Part shown: positions 55,626-64,000 of the stretch, piece by piece
Layout of the letters: each line of letters starts with the position of its first letter
How positions within the stretch are numbered: the stretch's first letter is position 1
Assembly (NCBI GenBank): GCA_036871055.1
Contig: CP141893.1
Coordinates: 3,410,001 to 3,474,000, forward strand
Length of the DNA stretch: 64,000 nucleotides
Direction of reading: 5' to 3'
Source of the DNA: Bisbaumannia sp015645095
Lineage (GTDB): Bacteria > Pseudomonadota > Gammaproteobacteria > Pseudomonadales > Halomonadaceae
The notes under the pieces: generated by a model
What the model was told of the DNA's origin: nothing
Seen by the model: the letters and a program-made list of their open reading frames with translations, nothing else
The model's database searches: none
Translations under genes and position numbers: made by a program

Positions 55626-56894
55626 TTAGTTGCCGTAGACATCCTCGATACGGGTCAGCGGATAGTGGGCCGGGTAGGGCTTGCGCGCCACCCCGGAATC
55701 CACCGCCGCCTGGGCCACCGCCGCGGAGACGCGGTCCAGCAGGCGAGCATCCATCGGCTTGGGAATGATGTACTCGGGACCGAAGCTCATCTCTTCCACT
55801 TCGTAGGCGGCCTTGACCTCCGCCGGCACCGGCTCGCGGGCCAGGTCCTTGATGGCATGCACCGCGGCGACCTTCATCTCTTCGTTGATGGCGGTAGCAC
55901 GCACGTCCAGGGCTCCGCGGAAGATGAAGGGGAAGCCCAGCACATTGTTGACCTGGTTGGGGAAGTCGGAGCGACCGGTGGCCATGATGACGTCATCGCG
56001 GGCCGCCTTGGCCACCTCCGGGTGGATCTCCGGGTCCGGGTTGGAGCAGGCGAAGACCACCGGGTTGGCGGCCATCGTCTTGAGCTGCTCGGCGGAGAGC
56101 AGGTTGGGGCCGGAGAGACCGACGAACACATCGGCGCCGTCGATGGCGTCGTCCAGGGTGCGACGCTCGGTCTCGGTGGCGAACATCGCCTTGTACTGGT
56201 TGAGGTCTTCACGGCCGCTATGGATCACGCCCTTGCGATCCAGCATGAAGATGTTCTCGGCCTTGGCACCGCAGGAGACCAGCAGCTTCATGCAGGCGAT
56301 GGCGGCGGCACCGGCGCCGAGGCAGACGATCCGCGCCTCGTCGATCTTCTTGCCGGCGATCTCCAGGGCGTTGATCATGCCCGCCGCGGTGACGATGGCA
56401 GTGCCGTGCTGGTCATCGTGGAAGACCGGGATACTGCAGCGCTCGATCAGGGCACGCTCGATCTCGAAGCACTCCGGCGCCTTGATGTCTTCCAGGTTGA
56501 TGCCGCCCCAGGTGTCGGCGATACGCGCCACGGTATCGATAAAGGCTTGCGGGCTCTCGGCATTGACCTCGACATCCACGGAGTTGATACCGGCGAAGCA
56601 CTTGAACAGCACGCCCTTGCCTTCCATGACCGGCTTGCTGGCCAGCGGGCCCAGGTTACCCAGGCCGAGGATGGCGGAGCCATCGGAGATCACCGCGACC
56701 AGGTTGCCCTTGCCGGTGTAACGGTAGGCATTCTCCGGATCCTTGGCGATTTCGCGGCAGGGCTCGGCGACACCCGGGCTGTAGGCCAGGGCCAGATCCT
56801 TGGCAGTCGCGGTGGGCTTGGTCAGCTCCACGGAGAGCTTGCCGGGGATCGGCTGTGAGTGATAGTCCAGTGCCGCTTTTCTCGGGTCAGTCAT
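55626..56894 (-). CDS. maeB: NADP-type malic enzyme, short form without PTA domain
   Basis: A 422-residue enzyme that decarboxylates malate to pyruvate. It has the malic N-terminal domain (LALAYSPGVAEPCREIAKDP, YTGKGNLVAVISDGSAILGLGNLGP), the metal/catalytic region FHDDQHGTAIVTAAGMINAL and the dinucleotide site CLGAGAAAIACMKLL. It ends where MaeB-type proteins of ~760 residues continue into a phosphotransacetylase-like domain, so it is the compact form known from Pseudomonas. With OadGAB it gives two routes to pyruvate from C4 acids. Confidence 0.93.
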   Translation of the reverse strand: MTDPRKAALDYHSQPIPGKLSVELTKPTATAKDLALAYSPGVAEPCREIAKDPENAYRYTGKGNLVAVISDGSAILGLGNLGPLASKPVMEGKGVLFKCFAGINSVDVEVNAESPQAFIDTVARIADTWGGINLEDIKAPECFEIERALIERCSIPVFHDDQHGTAIVTAAGMINALEIAGKKIDEARIVCLGAGAAAIACMKLLVSCGAKAENIFMLDRKGVIHSGREDLNQYKAMFATETERRTLDDAIDGADVFVGLSGPNLLSAEQLKTMAANPVVFACSNPDPEIHPEVAKAARDDVIMATGRSDFPNQVNNVLGFPFIFRGALDVRATAINEEMKVAAVHAIKDLAREPVPAEVKAAYEVEEMSFGPEYIIPKPMDARLLDRVSAAVAQAAVDSGVARKPYPAHYPLTRIEDVYGN

Positions 56895-57101
56895 GGGTGG
56901 TGTCCAGTCGTAGCAGAGTACATAGGTGTCGCGCCAGAATATAGAAAAACACCCAACCTCACAACTTGTGCCAAGTTACTGTCATTCAAGACTTTTAGTC
57001 GCTTGTTTGAAGGCATTTCCAAATATTTATCCGAACTTATGACTGACAATCCAGGCATAACAAAGAGCTTATTACAGCCCCAACCCCTTGGCAGAAGACA
57101 T

Positions 57102-57136
57102 AAAAAAACCCGCCCGGCGAGGCCGGGCGGGTTTTT
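57102..57136 (-). terminator. Intrinsic terminator after rpmE
   Basis: A 15-bp stem (57104-57118 with 57122-57136, loop GAG), core ACCCGCCCGGC/GCCGGGCGGGT, flanked by A and T tracts. It lies 34 bp after the rpmE stop. Confidence 0.9.
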
Positions 57137-57169
57137 CGATATCGCCCAGGGGCGATGGCGAGCAGCGTT

Positions 57170-57382
57170 TTAGCGACGAATCGCGGCACCGAAGCGCTTG
57201 TTGAAGCGCTCGACGCGGCCACCGGTGGTCGCCTGCTTCTGCTTGCCGGTGTAGAAGGGGTGGCACTGGGAGCAGACGTCCAGGGACATCTCCTGATTGG
57301 AGGTGGTGCCGATTTCGAAGGTGGCGCCGCAGGAGCAGGAGACGCTGACCTTCTTGTATTCGGGATGGATACCTTGTTTCAT
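57170..57382 (-). CDS. rpmE: Ribosomal protein L31 (zinc-binding type)
   Basis: A 70-residue large-subunit protein with all four zinc cysteines (CSCG and CSQC), so it is the C+ form rather than the zinc-free paralogue. It shows the family opening MKQGIHPEYKKV and the FYTGKQKQATTGGRVERFNKRF tail. It diverges from priA, as in most gammaproteobacteria. Confidence 0.97.
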   Translation of the reverse strand: MKQGIHPEYKKVSVSCSCGATFEIGTTSNQEMSLDVCSQCHPFYTGKQKQATTGGRVERFNKRFGAAIRR

Positions 57383-57538
57383 CGTGAAGCCTCATGGAGC
57401 GGTATGCCGCCACCTGATCTCTTGCCAGGCACCGCATACGGGTTTTGGGTGCGTTAAGATGACGCCGCGCCCACCGGTAACCATGACGCATGGCGCCATG
57501 AAGGCGCGCATTCTAGCAGAGACGATGCCGGAGGCCAA

Positions 57539-59770
57539 TTGCCCAGTTCCTCGCCCACGACGATCCTCGGGGTCGCCGTCCCCTCCCCGCTGCGCCGCCT
57601 GTTCGACTACCGCGCCATTGCCCCTCCGCCGGGGGGCTGGCGGCCGGGGCTGCGAGTGCGGGTCCCCTTCGGGCGCCGCGAGGTGGTGGGCATCGTCATC
57701 GAATGCCGCGACCATAGCGAGGTACCGGCGGCCAGCCTCAAGCCGATCGCCGGCTGGCTCGACGACACCCCCTTGCCACAGGACTGGCTATGGCTGTGCC
57801 GCTTCACCGCCCGCTACTACCAGCATAGCCTGGGCGACACCCTGACCCACGCCCTCCCCGGCCTGCTGCGCCAGGGGCGCCCCCTGGAGGCCCGCACCCG
57901 GGAGACCTGGCGCCTGACCCCCGACGGCCAGGCCCTTCCGGAGGAGGCCCTGGCCCGGGCGCCCCGCCAGGCGGCCCTGCTGGCCATGCTGCGCCAGCAT
58001 CCCCGGGGGCTTGGCACCCCGGCCATCGGCGCCCAGGGGTTTACCCGGGCCCAGCTGCAGGCGCTCGCCGCCAAGGGGCTGATCCATGCCGACCGGGAGC
58101 CGCTGATCGAGGCTCCCTTGCCCAGCGCCGATCGCCTGCTGGCGGAGCCGGCGCTGACCCTCAACGGCGAGCAGGCCCAGGTGCTGGGCCGGCTTCACGA
58201 GGGACTGGAGCGTTTCTCCCCCGCCCTGCTCCACGGCGTCACCGGCAGCGGCAAGACCGAGGTCTACCTGCAACTGATCGAGGCGGTGGTGGCCCGTGGC
58301 CGCCAGGCCCTGGTGCTGGTGCCGGAGATCGGCCTGACGCCCCAGACCCTGGCGCGCTTTCGCAAACGCTTCCGGGTGCCGGTGGTGGCCCTGCACTCGG
58401 GGCTCGCCGACGGCGAGCGCCTCGACGCCTGGCTGGCGGCGCTGCAGGGCCGGGCCCCCATCGTCATCGGCACCCGCTCGGCGATCTTCACCCCCCTGGC
58501 GCGCCCCGGGGTGATCATCGTCGACGAGGAGCACGACGGCTCCCTCAAGCAGCAGGATGGCCTGCGCTACCACGCCCGGGACCTGGCGGTGGCCCGGGCC
58601 CACCACCATGGCATCCCGGTGCTGCTGGGCAGCGCCACCCCCTCCCTGGAGAGCCTGGCCCAGGCCCAGTCGGGGCGTTACCAGCACCTGCGCCTGACCC
58701 GCCGCGCCAGCCGCCATGCCCCGGCCCGCCTGGAGCTGATCGATACCCGCGGCCGCCCCCGGCGCGGCGGCCTGATTCCACCGGTGATCGAGGCGATTCG
58801 CCAGACCCTGGCGGCGGGACACCAGGTGCTGGTCTTCATCAATCGCCGCGGTTTCGCCCCCACCCTGGCCTGCGAAGCCTGCGGCTGGCTGGCCGAATGC
58901 CACCACTGCGATGCCCGCCTGACCCTGCATCGCCAGCCCCATCAACTGGTCTGCCACCATTGCGACCACCAGCAACCGCTCCCGGATGCCTGCCCCCAGT
59001 GCGGCAGCGCCGATCTTCGCCCCCTGGGCACCGGCACCGAGCGTAGCGAGGAGAGCCTCACCGGCCTGTTCCCCGAGGTGCCCACCTACCGCATCGACCG
59101 GGACAGCACCCGCCGCAAGGAGGCCTTCGAATCGCTGCTGAACGAAGTGCGCCGGGGCGACCCGGCGATCCTGGTGGGCACCCAGATGCTGGCCAAGGGC
59201 CACCACCTGCCCCATGTCACCCTGGTGGTGGTGGTCAATGCCGATGCCGGCCTCTATGCCAGCGACTTCCGCGCCATGGAACAGAGCGCCCAGTTGCTGG
59301 AGCAGGTGGCCGGACGCGCCGGGCGCGCCGAGCACCCCGGCCGGGTGCTGGTGCAGACCCAGCATAGCGACGACCCTCAGCTCGGCCTGCTCGCCTCCCG
59401 GGGCTATGACGCCCTGGCCGAACAACTGCTGGCCGAGCGCCGCGCCGCCGCCCTGCCCCCCTATCGCTTCCTGGCCCTGCTGCGCCTGGAGGCTCCCCGG
59501 GAAGAGGCCGTTCAGGCCCTGGCCAACCAGGCCGCCGAGGCCCTGCGCGCCTGGCTCGCCGACCAGGCCCCGGAACTCCACTGCCTGGGCCCGGTGCCGG
59601 CCCCCATGGAGCGCCGCCAGGGCCGCTACCATATGCAGGTCATGCTCAGCGCCGAGCGCCGCAGCCGCCTGCACGAGGCCGGTGCCTGGCTGATCGGCTG
59701 GCTGGAGCAGTGCCGAGAGGCGCGTCGGGTGCGCTGGTCCCTGGATATCGACCCCCAGACGCTTAGTTAA
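57539..59770 (+). CDS. priA: Primosomal helicase PriA
   Basis: A 743-residue replication-restart helicase. The start is a TTG at 57539-57541 directly after GGAGG (4-base spacing); the only nearby ATG (57525) is in another frame, so TTG is the best choice. Residues ~10-100 form the 3' DNA-binding domain. Walker A is GVTGSGKTEVYL and the DEEH box VDEEHDGSLKQQD. Eight zinc cysteines lie in CEACG...CHHCD...CHHCD...CPQCG. The motif QMLAKGHHLPHVTLV and the C-terminal domain are complete. Confidence 0.96.
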   Translation: MPSSSPTTILGVAVPSPLRRLFDYRAIAPPPGGWRPGLRVRVPFGRREVVGIVIECRDHSEVPAASLKPIAGWLDDTPLPQDWLWLCRFTARYYQHSLGDTLTHALPGLLRQGRPLEARTRETWRLTPDGQALPEEALARAPRQAALLAMLRQHPRGLGTPAIGAQGFTRAQLQALAAKGLIHADREPLIEAPLPSADRLLAEPALTLNGEQAQVLGRLHEGLERFSPALLHGVTGSGKTEVYLQLIEAVVARGRQALVLVPEIGLTPQTLARFRKRFRVPVVALHSGLADGERLDAWLAALQGRAPIVIGTRSAIFTPLARPGVIIVDEEHDGSLKQQDGLRYHARDLAVARAHHHGIPVLLGSATPSLESLAQAQSGRYQHLRLTRRASRHAPARLELIDTRGRPRRGGLIPPVIEAIRQTLAAGHQVLVFINRRGFAPTLACEACGWLAECHHCDARLTLHRQPHQLVCHHCDHQQPLPDACPQCGSADLRPLGTGTERSEESLTGLFPEVPTYRIDRDSTRRKEAFESLLNEVRRGDPAILVGTQMLAKGHHLPHVTLVVVVNADAGLYASDFRAMEQSAQLLEQVAGRAGRAEHPGRVLVQTQHSDDPQLGLLASRGYDALAEQLLAERRAAALPPYRFLALLRLEAPREEAVQALANQAAEALRAWLADQAPELHCLGPVPAPMERRQGRYHMQVMLSAERRSRLHEAGAWLIGWLEQCREARRVRWSLDIDPQTLS

Positions 59771-59866
59771 GGCGGCCTCGTTTCCGACCCCCTCTCGCTT
59801 TCGATCCCCGCCGTGGCGAGTTACATTGGCGACCTCTTTTGGTTACCGACACTGGCGAGACAGCCC

Positions 59867-60415
59867 ATGGCCCTCAAGTCCACCATCTGCAAGGCCCAGA
59901 TCCAGTTGGCCGATATGGATCGTCACCACTATGACGACCTCTCCCTGACCCTGGCCCAGCACCCCTCGGAGACCGACCAGCGACTGATGGTGCGCCTGCT
60001 GGCCTATGCCCTGAATGCCGGCGAGGGCCTCGCCTTCACCCGTGGCCTGAGCACCGACGACGAGCCGGAGCTGTGGCGCAAGGACCTGACCGGCGCCATC
60101 GAGCTGTGGATCGAACTCGGCCTGCCCGATGAGGACCGCCTGCGCAAGGCCTGCCAGCGCTCGCGCCAGGTGATCCTCTACGCTTATGGCGAAGAGGGCG
60201 CCGTACGCCCCTGGTGGGACAAGCTCCAGCACCGCCTGAGCCGCTTCGACAACCTGGTCGTCTGGCGCCTGCCGGCGGAGCAGACCCGCGAACTGGCCGA
60301 GCTGGCGGATCGCTCCATCGACCTGCAGTGCAATGTCCAGGAAGGCCAGGTGATGCTGAGCGACGCCCGGCGCACCGTGATCCTCGATCCCGAGCCACTG
60401 CTGGGTATCGAGTAA
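59867..60415 (+). CDS. yaeQ: YaeQ-family protein
   Basis: A 182-residue protein of the YaeQ family, structurally a PD-(D/E)XK nuclease-like fold. Start ATG at 59867-59869 (MALKSTICKAQIQLADMDRHHY). Typical motifs are HPSETDQRLMVRLLAYAL, LWRKDLTGAIELWIELGLPDE and the ending LSDARRTVILDPEPL. Its biological role is unsettled; it was first linked to suppression of RfaH loss. It interrupts the otherwise common priA-argS neighbourhood. Confidence 0.92.
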   Translation: MALKSTICKAQIQLADMDRHHYDDLSLTLAQHPSETDQRLMVRLLAYALNAGEGLAFTRGLSTDDEPELWRKDLTGAIELWIELGLPDEDRLRKACQRSRQVILYAYGEEGAVRPWWDKLQHRLSRFDNLVVWRLPAEQTRELAELADRSIDLQCNVQEGQVMLSDARRTVILDPEPLLGIE

Positions 60416-60578
60416 TCGCCTCCCCCAGCGCCCCTCAGCAACGACAACTGCGATAGCCTTCTATCGGGCCGGCGAGGCTTTAAAGCCGCGGCCCGATTGC
60501 CGATAATAGGCCCCTTTGCCACGATTTCACTCGCCCCGGTCGCTGCCCAGCGACGGGGGACACAGGACATGCCGACCC

Positions 60579-62264
60579 ATGAAAGAGACCATTATTGCGC
60601 TGCTCGACGAGGCACTGGCCACCCTCAAGCAGCAGGGCGTGCTGCCCACGGAAGCGTCCCCCACCATCAAGGTCGACCCCACCAAGGACAAGGCCCACGG
60701 CGACTACGCCACCAACCTGGCGCTGATGCTGGCCAAGCCGGCGGGCAAGAAGCCCCGCGACCTGGCCGAAGCCCTGGTCGCCGCCCTGCCCGAGAGTGCC
60801 GCGGTGAGCAAGACCGAGATCGCCGGCCCCGGCTTTATCAACTTCTTCGCCGCCACCGACGCCGTGGCCCAGGTGGTCGCCCGGGTGCTGGAGAGCGGTG
60901 ATGCCTATGGCCGCAGCCTCGCCGGCCAGGGGCAGAAGGTGCAGGTGGAGTTCGTCTCCGCCAACCCCACCGGCCCCCTGCATGTGGGCCATGGCCGCGG
61001 TGCCGCCATCGGCGACTCCCTGTGCCGTCTGCTGGAAGCGGTGGGCCATGACGTGACCCGCGAGTTCTACTATAACGACGCCGGTGCCCAGATCAGCAAC
61101 CTGGCCCGCTCCGTGCAGGCCCGCGTCAAGGGCCTCGGCCCCGAGGACGCCGGCTGGCCGGAGGACGGCTATCGGGGCGACTACATCCAGGACGTGGCCA
61201 CCAGCTACCTGGCCGGCGAGACCGTCCACGCCGACGACCGCCATGTCACTGCCAAGGGCGACCCGGAGGATCTCGACGCCATCCGCGAATTCGCCGTGGC
61301 CTACCTGCGCCGCGAGCAGGACCTCGACCTCAAGGCCTTCGGCGTCGAGTTCGACGTCTACTTCCTGGAATCCTCCCTCTACGAGGAGGGCAAGGTCGAG
61401 GCCACCGTGGAACGGCTGATCGACAAGGGCCATACCTACGAAGAGGACGGCGCCCTGTGGCTGCGCACCACCGATTTCGGCGACGACAAGGATCGGGTGA
61501 TGCGCAAGCAGGACGGCGGCTACACCTACTTCCTGCCGGACGTGGCCTACCACCTGGACAAGTGGCAGCGCGGCTTCGCCCGGGTGATCAACGAGCAGGG
61601 CGCCGACCACCACTCCACCGTGACCCGGGTACGCGCCGGCCTGCAGGCCCTGGATGCCGGCATTCCTGAGGGCTGGCCCGACTATGTGCTGCACCAGATG
61701 GTGCTGGTGACCCGCTCCGGGGTCGAGGTCAAGCTCTCCAAGCGCGCCGGCAGCTACGTCACCCTGCGTGACCTGATCGACGAGGTGGGCCGCGACGCCA
61801 CCCGCTACTTCCTGGCGGCGCGCCGGGCCGACTCCCAGCTCACCTTCGATATCGACCTGGCCCGCTCCCAGTCCAACGACAACCCGGTCTACTACGTGCA
61901 GTACGCCCATGCCCGGGTATGCAGCGTGTTGCGCCGGCTCGAGGGCGAGGGACTGACCTTCGATCACGACCTGGCCCTGGCCAGCCTGGCGTCCCTCACC
62001 GAGGACCAGGAGAAGGCGCTGATGAACCGCCTGGCCCGCTACCCCGAGGTGGTGGCCCACGCCGCGGCCTCCCGGGAACCCCAGCAGGTGGCCCAGTACC
62101 TGCAGGACCTGGCGGCGGATTTCCACACCTGCTACAACGCGGTCAAGGTGATGGTGGAAGACGACGCCCTGCGCAATGCGCGCCTGGCGCTGGGCCTGGC
62201 CACTCGCCAGGTGATTCGCAACGGCCTGGACCTCCTCGGTGTCGGCGCCCCCGAGGAAATGTAA
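60579..62264 (+). CDS. argS: Arginyl-tRNA synthetase
   Basis: A 561-residue class I synthetase. Start ATG at 60579-60581 (MKETIIALLDEAL). The Add-1 domain is followed by the HIGH-type motif SANPTGPLHVGHGRG. The RDGGYTYFLPDVAYHLDKW-type and KLSKRAGSYVTLRDLIDEVG regions follow, with KLSKR in the KMSKS position. The C-terminal anticodon-binding domain ends in LLGVGAPEEM. It precedes the ftsN-like gene. Confidence 0.97.
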   Translation: MKETIIALLDEALATLKQQGVLPTEASPTIKVDPTKDKAHGDYATNLALMLAKPAGKKPRDLAEALVAALPESAAVSKTEIAGPGFINFFAATDAVAQVVARVLESGDAYGRSLAGQGQKVQVEFVSANPTGPLHVGHGRGAAIGDSLCRLLEAVGHDVTREFYYNDAGAQISNLARSVQARVKGLGPEDAGWPEDGYRGDYIQDVATSYLAGETVHADDRHVTAKGDPEDLDAIREFAVAYLRREQDLDLKAFGVEFDVYFLESSLYEEGKVEATVERLIDKGHTYEEDGALWLRTTDFGDDKDRVMRKQDGGYTYFLPDVAYHLDKWQRGFARVINEQGADHHSTVTRVRAGLQALDAGIPEGWPDYVLHQMVLVTRSGVEVKLSKRAGSYVTLRDLIDEVGRDATRYFLAARRADSQLTFDIDLARSQSNDNPVYYVQYAHARVCSVLRRLEGEGLTFDHDLALASLASLTEDQEKALMNRLARYPEVVAHAAASREPQQVAQYLQDLAADFHTCYNAVKVMVEDDALRNARLALGLATRQVIRNGLDLLGVGAPEEM

Positions 62265-62356
62265 CGGCGCTACCGGGCCCGGCCTCGACGGATATGTCGG
62301 GCCGGCGCCCAGGATAGCCCCCGCCGCCCCAGAAGCGATGTAAGGAGACGTCATTC

Positions 62357-63082
62357 ATGGCCAGCCGCCGTCAATCCAGCCCGCCCAAGCGTCGCGGCGC
62401 CTCGTCCCGCAAGCGCGCCTCCGCCCAGCGGCGCGGCCTGCCCGGTTGGCTGTGGGGCGTCGGCGGCCTGCTCGCCGGCTACTTCCTGGCCCAGCATTTC
62501 CAGGCCTCGGCGCCCTCCCCCACCGCCACGGTGCTGCCGCGCCCGGCCAGCGAGGCCCCGGCGGAGCGCGCCGAGGAGCCCAGGACGCCGACCTTCGAGT
62601 TCTACACCCTGCTGCCGGAGTCCGAGGTGATCGCCCCACGCAGCGAGACCCAGGAGAGCGCCTCCCGGCCGACGCCACCGCCACGCCCGGAGCGCCAGGA
62701 AACGACGCCTCCCGCCAGCGAGCCAGCCGCTGTCGACGAGGATCCCATCGCCCGGGTGATCGCCGCCAACCTGGCCGAAGACGAGGCACGCAGCAGCCCC
62801 CCCGCCGCCAGCACGCCGGCCAGCCCTCCCACCAGCGCCGCCGGGCATCGCTACATGCTCCAGGCCGCCTCCTTCCGTGAGGTCGGTGATGCCCAGCGCC
62901 TGGCCGGGCGACTCCGCGACTTCGGCCTGGTGGCCCGCATCAGCGAAGTCTCGGGCAGCGACGGCAACGCCTGGCATCGGGTCCAGGTGGGTCCCTACGA
63001 GGACACCCGGGAGCTCAATCGCGCCCAGGACCTGATGGTCACCCAGGGCATCGAGCCGCTACTGATTCGCCTGCAGAACTGA
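62357..63082 (+). CDS. ftsN: SPOR-domain cell division protein (FtsN-like)
   Basis: A 241-residue bitopic protein. A very basic cytosolic head (about 28 residues) precedes one membrane helix (LPGWLWGVGGLLAGYFLAQHF). A Pro/Ala/Glu-rich periplasmic linker of ~110 residues follows. The C-terminal SPOR domain (from about residue 164, YMLQAASFREVGDAQRLAGRL to VQVGPYEDTRELNRAQ) binds denuded glycan strands at the septum. Position between argS and hslVU is the same as FtsN-type genes in related bacteria. Confidence 0.88.
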   Translation: MASRRQSSPPKRRGASSRKRASAQRRGLPGWLWGVGGLLAGYFLAQHFQASAPSPTATVLPRPASEAPAERAEEPRTPTFEFYTLLPESEVIAPRSETQESASRPTPPPRPERQETTPPASEPAAVDEDPIARVIAANLAEDEARSSPPAASTPASPPTSAAGHRYMLQAASFREVGDAQRLAGRLRDFGLVARISEVSGSDGNAWHRVQVGPYEDTRELNRAQDLMVTQGIEPLLIRLQN

Positions 63083-63148
63083 GCGCCTCTTCGGGCCTGA
63101 CCCAGGGGCGCGGGGCCTCGGCGGAGAGGGCCAACTCGATACCCGCCG

Positions 63149-63176
63149 CTTGAATTCGGGCCCCGTCGCCCACACC
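63149..63176 (+). promoter_or_regulatory. Candidate heat-shock (sigma-32) promoter of hslVU
   Basis: CTTGAA (63149-63154), a 14-bp spacer and CCCACACC (63169-63176) resemble the sigma-32 pattern CTTGAA / CCCCAT-T, upstream of an operon that is heat-inducible in enterics. The -10 is a partial match only. Confidence 0.45.
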
Positions 63177-63195
63177 TCCCCTGAACGTCTACACA

Positions 63196-63240
63196 CGGCG
63201 CCCAATCGGGCGCCGAAAGTCATCGGGAGCCCCGGCTCCC
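63196..63240 (+). other. Two tandem hairpins in the hslV leader
   Basis: Stems CGGCGCCC/GGGCGCCG (63196-63203, 63208-63215) and GGGAGCC/GGCTCCC (63225-63231, 63234-63240) stand between the candidate promoter and the hslV start, the second 21 bp before the ATG. There is no U-tract, so they are more likely leader structures that limit or protect the mRNA than terminators. Confidence 0.4.
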
Positions 63241-63261
63241 CGTTACGGAGTCACCCCCTCC

Positions 63262-63780
63262 ATGACCACGATCGTATCCGTGCGCCGCGGTGACCAGGTG
63301 GCCCTGGCCGGCGATGGCCAGGTCTCCCTCGGCAACACCGTGATGAAGGGTAATGCCAGCAAGGTACGTCGCCTCTATCGCGGCCAGGTCCTGGCCGGCT
63401 TCGCCGGCGGCACCGCCGACGCCTTCACCCTCTTCGAACGCTTCGAGGCCCAGCTCGAGAAGCACCAGGGGCACCTGACCAAGGCCGCCGTGGAACTGGC
63501 CAAGGACTGGCGCACCGACCGCGCCCTGCGCCGCCTGGAGGCCCTGCTCGCCGTGGCCGACAAGAGCGCCTCGCTGATCATTACCGGCAACGGCGACGTG
63601 GTGGAGCCGGAGCGCGGCATCATCGCCATCGGCTCCGGCGGCAACTTCGCCCTCTCCGCGGCCCGCGCCCTGCTCGAGAACACCGAGCTCAGCGCCCGGG
63701 AAATCACCGAGAAGTCCCTGGAGATCGCCGGCGACATCTGCGTCTTCACCAACCACCACGTCACTCTCGAAGAGCTCTGA
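63262..63780 (+). CDS. hslV: ATP-dependent protease peptidase subunit HslV
   Basis: A 172-residue proteasome-like subunit that forms a double hexamer. After removal of Met1 the catalytic Thr is exposed (MTTIVSVRRGDQVALAGDGQ). The conserved GNASKVRRLY, FAGGTADAFTLFERFE and IAIGSGGNFALSAARAL motifs are present. The hslU start lies 10 bp downstream. Confidence 0.98.
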   Translation: MTTIVSVRRGDQVALAGDGQVSLGNTVMKGNASKVRRLYRGQVLAGFAGGTADAFTLFERFEAQLEKHQGHLTKAAVELAKDWRTDRALRRLEALLAVADKSASLIITGNGDVVEPERGIIAIGSGGNFALSAARALLENTELSAREITEKSLEIAGDICVFTNHHVTLEEL

Positions 63781-63790
63781 GGCCGTCCCC

Positions 63791-64000
63791 ATGACCCAGA
63801 TGACCCCCCGCGAGATCGTCCACGCCCTGGACCAATACATCATCGGCCAGCAAGACGCCAAGCGCGCCGTGGCCATCGCCCTGCGCAACCGCTGGCGGCG
63901 CATGCAGCTCGACGACGACCTGCGCCCCGAGGTGACCCCCAAGAACATCCTGATGATCGGCCCCACCGGGGTGGGCAAGACCGAGATCGCCCGGCGCCTG
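63791..64000 (+). CDS. hslU: HslU ATPase, N-terminal part (cut by window edge)
   Basis: The first 70 codons of the unfoldase that feeds HslV. It starts MTQMTPREIVHALDQYIIGQ and reaches Walker A GPTGVGKTEIARRL at the window end. The remaining ~370 residues lie outside. Confidence 0.97.
   Translation, partial: MTQMTPREIVHALDQYIIGQQDAKRAVAIALRNRWRRMQLDDDLRPEVTPKNILMIGPTGVGKTEIARRL

Overview
The window is high-GC chromosomal DNA from a gammaproteobacterium, most likely a Halomonadaceae/Oceanospirillales organism. The evidence is the acidic, Ala/Glu-rich proteins, a Na+-pumping oxaloacetate decarboxylase, SMC rather than MukB, and gene blocks that run in the same order as in Pseudomonas (recA-recX-alaS-lysC-csrA; pyrG-kdsA-eno; pilMNOPQ-aroK-aroB-gltBD; maeB-rpmE-priA-argS-ftsN-hslVU). 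This placement is inference from content and order; no 16S gene is present. It is almost all core genome. I see no prophage, IS element, CRISPR array or defence island.

Layout. 1-2624: tail of mnmC, then on the minus strand an EamA exporter, an AraC regulator and a YheU-family gene coupled to ligA. 2621-17288: ligA, zipA, smc and the whole ccmABCDEFGHI cytochrome c maturation operon, all on the minus strand, with smc starting 15 bp after ccmI. 17398-18579: an SOS-box promoter driving a LexA/UmuD-type autoprotease without a DNA-binding domain, coupled to a YigZ/IMPACT gene. 19186-22663: oadGAB. 22770-24613: dusC, two identical tRNA-Arg(ACG), tRNA-Ser(GCT) and csrA. 24797-31477: lysC, alaS, recX, recA (with SOS box) and pncC on the minus strand. 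31581-34658: mutS and fdxA. 34746-34954: a CsrB/RsmZ-type small RNA with its promoter and a distal GacA-box-like site. 35138-39014: eno, kdsA, pyrG. 39602-45548: gltBD. 45987-52712: aroB, aroK and the type IV pilus genes pilQPONM. 52961-64000: ponA, maeB, rpmE, priA, yaeQ, argS, an ftsN-like gene, hslV and the start of hslU.

The most interesting material lies between and at the edges of genes. (1) The CsrA-sponge RNA downstream of fdxA sits about 10 kb from csrA itself and carries eleven GGA motifs. (2) An 86-bp tandem triplication of the pilN/pilO junction has created two 29-codon chimeric mini-ORFs, chained by ATGA stop/start overlaps. (3) A dispersed 183-201-bp element with long terminal inverted repeats occurs three times. 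Base changes between copies keep the predicted helices paired, so it behaves as a structured element. (4) The 3' ends of the AraC gene and of recX are each followed by a decayed tandem copy of their own tail. (5) An orphan LexA/UmuD-like protease gene is SOS-controlled and translationally coupled to yigZ.

Functionally the window covers cell division and chromosome dynamics (smc, zipA, ftsN-like, ponA), DNA repair and SOS (ligA, mutS, recA, recX, priA, LexA-like protein), respiration and Na+ bioenergetics (ccm, oad), translation (alaS, argS, rpmE, tRNAs, tRNA modification), nitrogen assimilation (gltBD), aromatic and lysine-family precursors (aroK, aroB, lysC), surface and motility (pilMNOPQ, kdsA) and Gac/Csr post-transcriptional control (csrA plus the sRNA).
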